Shown one piece after another: positions 7,148 to 8,550 of a stretch of DNA of 8,550 nucleotides. Each line of letters starts with the position of its first letter. Positions within the stretch are counted from its first letter, which is position 1. Made by a program: the position numbers and the translations under genes. The notes beneath the pieces were generated by a model. That model was not told where the DNA came from. It saw only the letters and a program-made list of their open reading frames with translations, and did not search any database. This stretch comes from Acidobacteriota bacterium. Its GTDB lineage: Bacteria > Acidobacteriota > Vicinamibacteria > Vicinamibacterales > UBA2999. The stretch covers positions 1 through 8,550 of the forward strand of contig CANJYC010000063.1 in NCBI GenBank assembly GCA_947478985.1, written 5' to 3'.

Positions 7148-7283
7148 AGAGCGCGTTGCGAAATTACGCGTAGCGGGTCCTGTCGCTGGACAGCCCCACC
7201 CGTGCTCGGCCCTGTCGGGCCCGCGGCGCGGGCGGGGCGCCCCGTCCAGCGCCACCCGCGAGCCGTAATTGCGCAACGCGCTT
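7148..7283. mobile_element. 136-bp hairpin element, MITE-like or REP-like, bordered by TA
   Basis: The stretch folds back on itself along its full length. Paired blocks are 7150-7160 with 7272-7282 (AGCGCGTTGCG, 11 bp perfect), 7162-7168 with 7264-7270 (AATTACG), 7173-7178 with 7254-7259 (GCGGGT), 7184-7191 with 7244-7251 (CGCTGGAC), 7193-7201 with 7230-7238 (one mismatch) and 7208-7212 with 7217-7221 closing a TGTC tetraloop. It contains no ORF. A TA dinucleotide borders each side (7146-7147 and 7284-7285), which matches the target duplication of IS630/Tc1-mariner-type elements; the two ends differ by one base of register, so boundaries are uncertain by 1-2 nt. It could be a non-autonomous MITE or a large intergenic palindrome of the REP type. 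In the minus-strand mRNA it would form a long stem between two coding regions; no U-tract follows in that direction, so it is not a typical terminator. Confidence 0.6.
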
Positions 7284-7795
7284 TAAATCTTTCGCCCGTC
7301 GTAGGCCCAGTGCAGCACCGCCTGCCGCTGCCGCCGTCGGCACTCGATGTCGCCCGGCTCGCAGTTGTGCCGGATGGCGGCCACGTGGCGTGCGATTGCG
7401 CGCCAGCGCCGGATCTGCCGCGCATCATCGGCCGTGCGCCGGCCCTGATAGTAGCGGCAGTACCACTGGAACCACCCGCGGGGATCCTGCGTGTGGATCC
7501 ACCCCTTGCGGCGCCAGACGGCGAGCGACTGCGACGCGTTGACGCCGAAGCAGTTCAGGCGCGGGTCGTGCCGCTCGGCGCAGAGCGCCGCGCCCGCGAA
7601 CCAGGACGCCGGGAATTCCGCTCGGCAGTCCGTCATGTATTTGCCGCCGAACACGCCAAGTGCCAGCATCTGCTTCGGCGTCAGCTCCGGCGAGAAGCCG
7701 GGCGCGAAGTTCCGCCCAACCGGTTCGGTGCGCCAGTAGACGTAACCCTGCTGCATGAGGTCGTGCACGACGACGCGCTTTGCCATCGGGCTCAC
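7283..7795 (-). CDS. Uncharacterised conserved Trp/Cys-rich protein
   Basis: A 170-aa soluble protein with no domain I can name. It is unusually rich in Trp (8: residues 21, 65, 94, 99, 108, 111, 131, 163), Tyr and Arg, and has six Cys (57, 72, 82, 113, 145, 152). Motif-like stretches are YWRTEPVGRNF near 20-30, LTPKQMLALGVFGGKYMTDC near 38-57, FPASWF near 61-66, DPRGWFQWYCRYYQGRR near 104-120 and RRRQRQAVLHWAYD near 153-166. They read like a compact conserved fold, and my recollection is that similar proteins occur beside photolyase or DUF523-DUF1722 genes, but I cannot verify this. There is no signal peptide. The start is a GTG at 7795 that overlaps the stop of the upstream gene by 4 nt (GTGA), which suggests coupled translation; ATG at 7786 (167 aa) is an alternative. 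The TAA stop coincides with the edge of the hairpin element. Confidence 0.8.
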   Translation of the reverse strand: MSPMAKRVVVHDLMQQGYVYWRTEPVGRNFAPGFSPELTPKQMLALGVFGGKYMTDCRAEFPASWFAGAALCAERHDPRLNCFGVNASQSLAVWRRKGWIHTQDPRGWFQWYCRYYQGRRTADDARQIRRWRAIARHVAAIRHNCEPGDIECRRRQRQAVLHWAYDGRKI

Positions 7796-8550
7796 ACGTG
7801 GTTGCGCAGCATCAGCTCCACCGGGTGCGGGCGCATATAGACCTGTTCGGCCAGGTAGGACACCTCGCCCCGGCGGATGTGGTGACCAAACAGCGTGAGC
7901 GGCACGACCAGCGGCACGCGTTCGGCCGCATAGTCCTCGATGAGCGCGAGCAGTTCCGCCCGGCTCTCGCGGTCGAGCGTCTTCTTGAAGTAACCGAGCA
8001 TGTGCTGAAGCACGTTGGCGTTTCGGCGCGGTGTGGCGAGGGCCTGGAGTGCGGCCATGAAATCAGACGAGTAGCGCTCCTGGAATTCAGCCCTCGGTAT
8101 GGACGCCCCCGACGCGACCAGCTGACCGAGATGCCGGTAGGCGTCCGGCTTGTGCGCCATGAGCGTGAGCTTGTGCGCGGTGTGGAACCTCACGACGTCG
8201 CCCATCGTCCAGCGCTTCGCGAACAGCATGGTGAGCCGGCGGTAGGCGAAGATCCGCTCGACGAAGTTGTCGCGCAGCCGCGGGTCGTTGAGCCGCCCTT
8301 CCTCTTCGATGGGGAGCAGCGGGAACCGGGCCGCGAGTGCTTCGGCGAAGATCCCGCGACCGGTCTTGGTCGGAACGCCGCCATTGCCGTAGACCTTGAC
8401 GCGCTCGAGCCCGCAGCTCGGCGAGTCTTTCTTCAGGACGAACCCGAACAGGTCCTCCTCGGCCAGCTCGTTCACGCGGCGGCTCGAGAACCGGCGCAGC
8501 ATCACGGTCTTGTCCTGCGCGGTCTGATTGGTGAGCAGCCGGATCTCGTC
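7792..8550 (-). CDS. TudS-like DUF523-DUF1722 protein, [4Fe-4S] thio-pyrimidine desulfidase candidate (5' partial)
   Basis: The frame is open to the right edge of the window, so the N-terminus is missing; 252 residues are visible. The first part is the end of DUF523, shown by KKDSPSCG (the Cys codon is at 8415-8413) and VKVYGNGGVPTKTGRGIFA. From about visible residue 78 onward is DUF1722 (YbgA-like), with FHTAHKLTLMAHKPDAYRHLG and a C-terminal PLTLFGHHIRRG. E. coli YbgA is a DUF1722 protein next to phrB. DUF523 proteins have been characterised as TudS, [4Fe-4S]-dependent thiouracil desulfidases, and a DUF523-DUF1722 fusion has been reported to act on 4-thio-UMP; the SPSCG cysteine is one cluster ligand and the other two should lie upstream of this window. 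The GTG/ATG codons at 8505-8500 are internal, not the start. It is the first visible gene of the leftward operon and overlaps the next by 4 nt. Confidence 0.88.
   Translation of the reverse strand, partial: DEIRLLTNQTAQDKTVMLRRFSSRRVNELAEEDLFGFVLKKDSPSCGLERVKVYGNGGVPTKTGRGIFAEALAARFPLLPIEEEGRLNDPRLRDNFVERIFAYRRLTMLFAKRWTMGDVVRFHTAHKLTLMAHKPDAYRHLGQLVASGASIPRAEFQERYSSDFMAALQALATPRRNANVLQHMLGYFKKTLDRESRAELLALIEDYAAERVPLVVPLTLFGHHIRRGEVSYLAEQVYMRPHPVELMLRNHV

Noticed and set aside
7148..7283. Hairpin element as a rho-independent terminator for the 170-aa gene
   Set aside because: On the minus strand the stem is followed by CTTAGAAGGG without a U-tract, and the ribosome site of the next gene starts at once. 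It may still pause or protect RNA.
6839..7840. 333-aa plus-strand open frame running through the hairpin element
   Set aside because: It lies antisense to the SDR and 170-aa genes, shows no family motif and is explained by GC bias.

Overview
The window is GC-rich, densely coding bacterial chromosome with eight protein genes (two cut by the window edges), no RNA genes and no CRISPR array. Long open frames on the non-coding strand are a by-product of the GC content. Gene style suggests a GC-rich diderm soil-type bacterium, perhaps Acidobacteriota (Vicinamibacteria-like): a secreted M61 peptidase with a PDZ domain, an Ala/Pro-rich lipoprotein with a glycine zipper, and apparently leaderless promoters. 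That placement is inference from gene types, not from a marker gene.

Layout, left to right. 1-1272 (+): 3' part of a GlcD-type FAD-linked 2-hydroxyacid dehydrogenase. 1285-3180 (-): exported M61 glycyl-aminopeptidase-like metalloprotease with a PDZ domain, convergent with the first gene. 3184-3193: a palindromic divergent promoter from which the M61 gene (leftward) and a Nudix hydrolase (3199-3840, rightward) both appear to be transcribed without leaders. 3896-4654 (+): a lipoprotein with its own -10 box and a clear Shine-Dalgarno. 4707-8550 (-): a tight leftward operon that reads, in order of transcription, TudS-like DUF523-DUF1722 protein (5' end outside the window), an uncharacterised Trp/Cys-rich 170-aa protein, a TIGR01777/YfcH-type SDR fused to an SRPBCC domain, and ferrochelatase hemH. 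The junctions are a 4-nt overlap, a gap holding a 136-bp hairpin element, and an 11-nt gap.

The two most unusual structures are the hairpin element at 7148-7283 and the back-to-back promoter at 3184-3193. The element is nearly palindromic along its whole length and lies between TA dinucleotides at the stop codon of the 170-aa gene. Removing it with one TA leaves an in-frame TAG and a normal 12-nt operon gap with a Shine-Dalgarno, so it looks like a MITE-type insertion into a pre-existing operon.

The leftward operon joins 4-thiouridine-type desulfidation, an SDR family often found near photolyase genes, and the enzyme that consumes photosensitising porphyrins. A light or photo-oxidative stress theme is possible but inferred. 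I saw no clear evidence of a wholly new defence or mobile system. The least understood gene is the 170-aa protein at 7283-7795.
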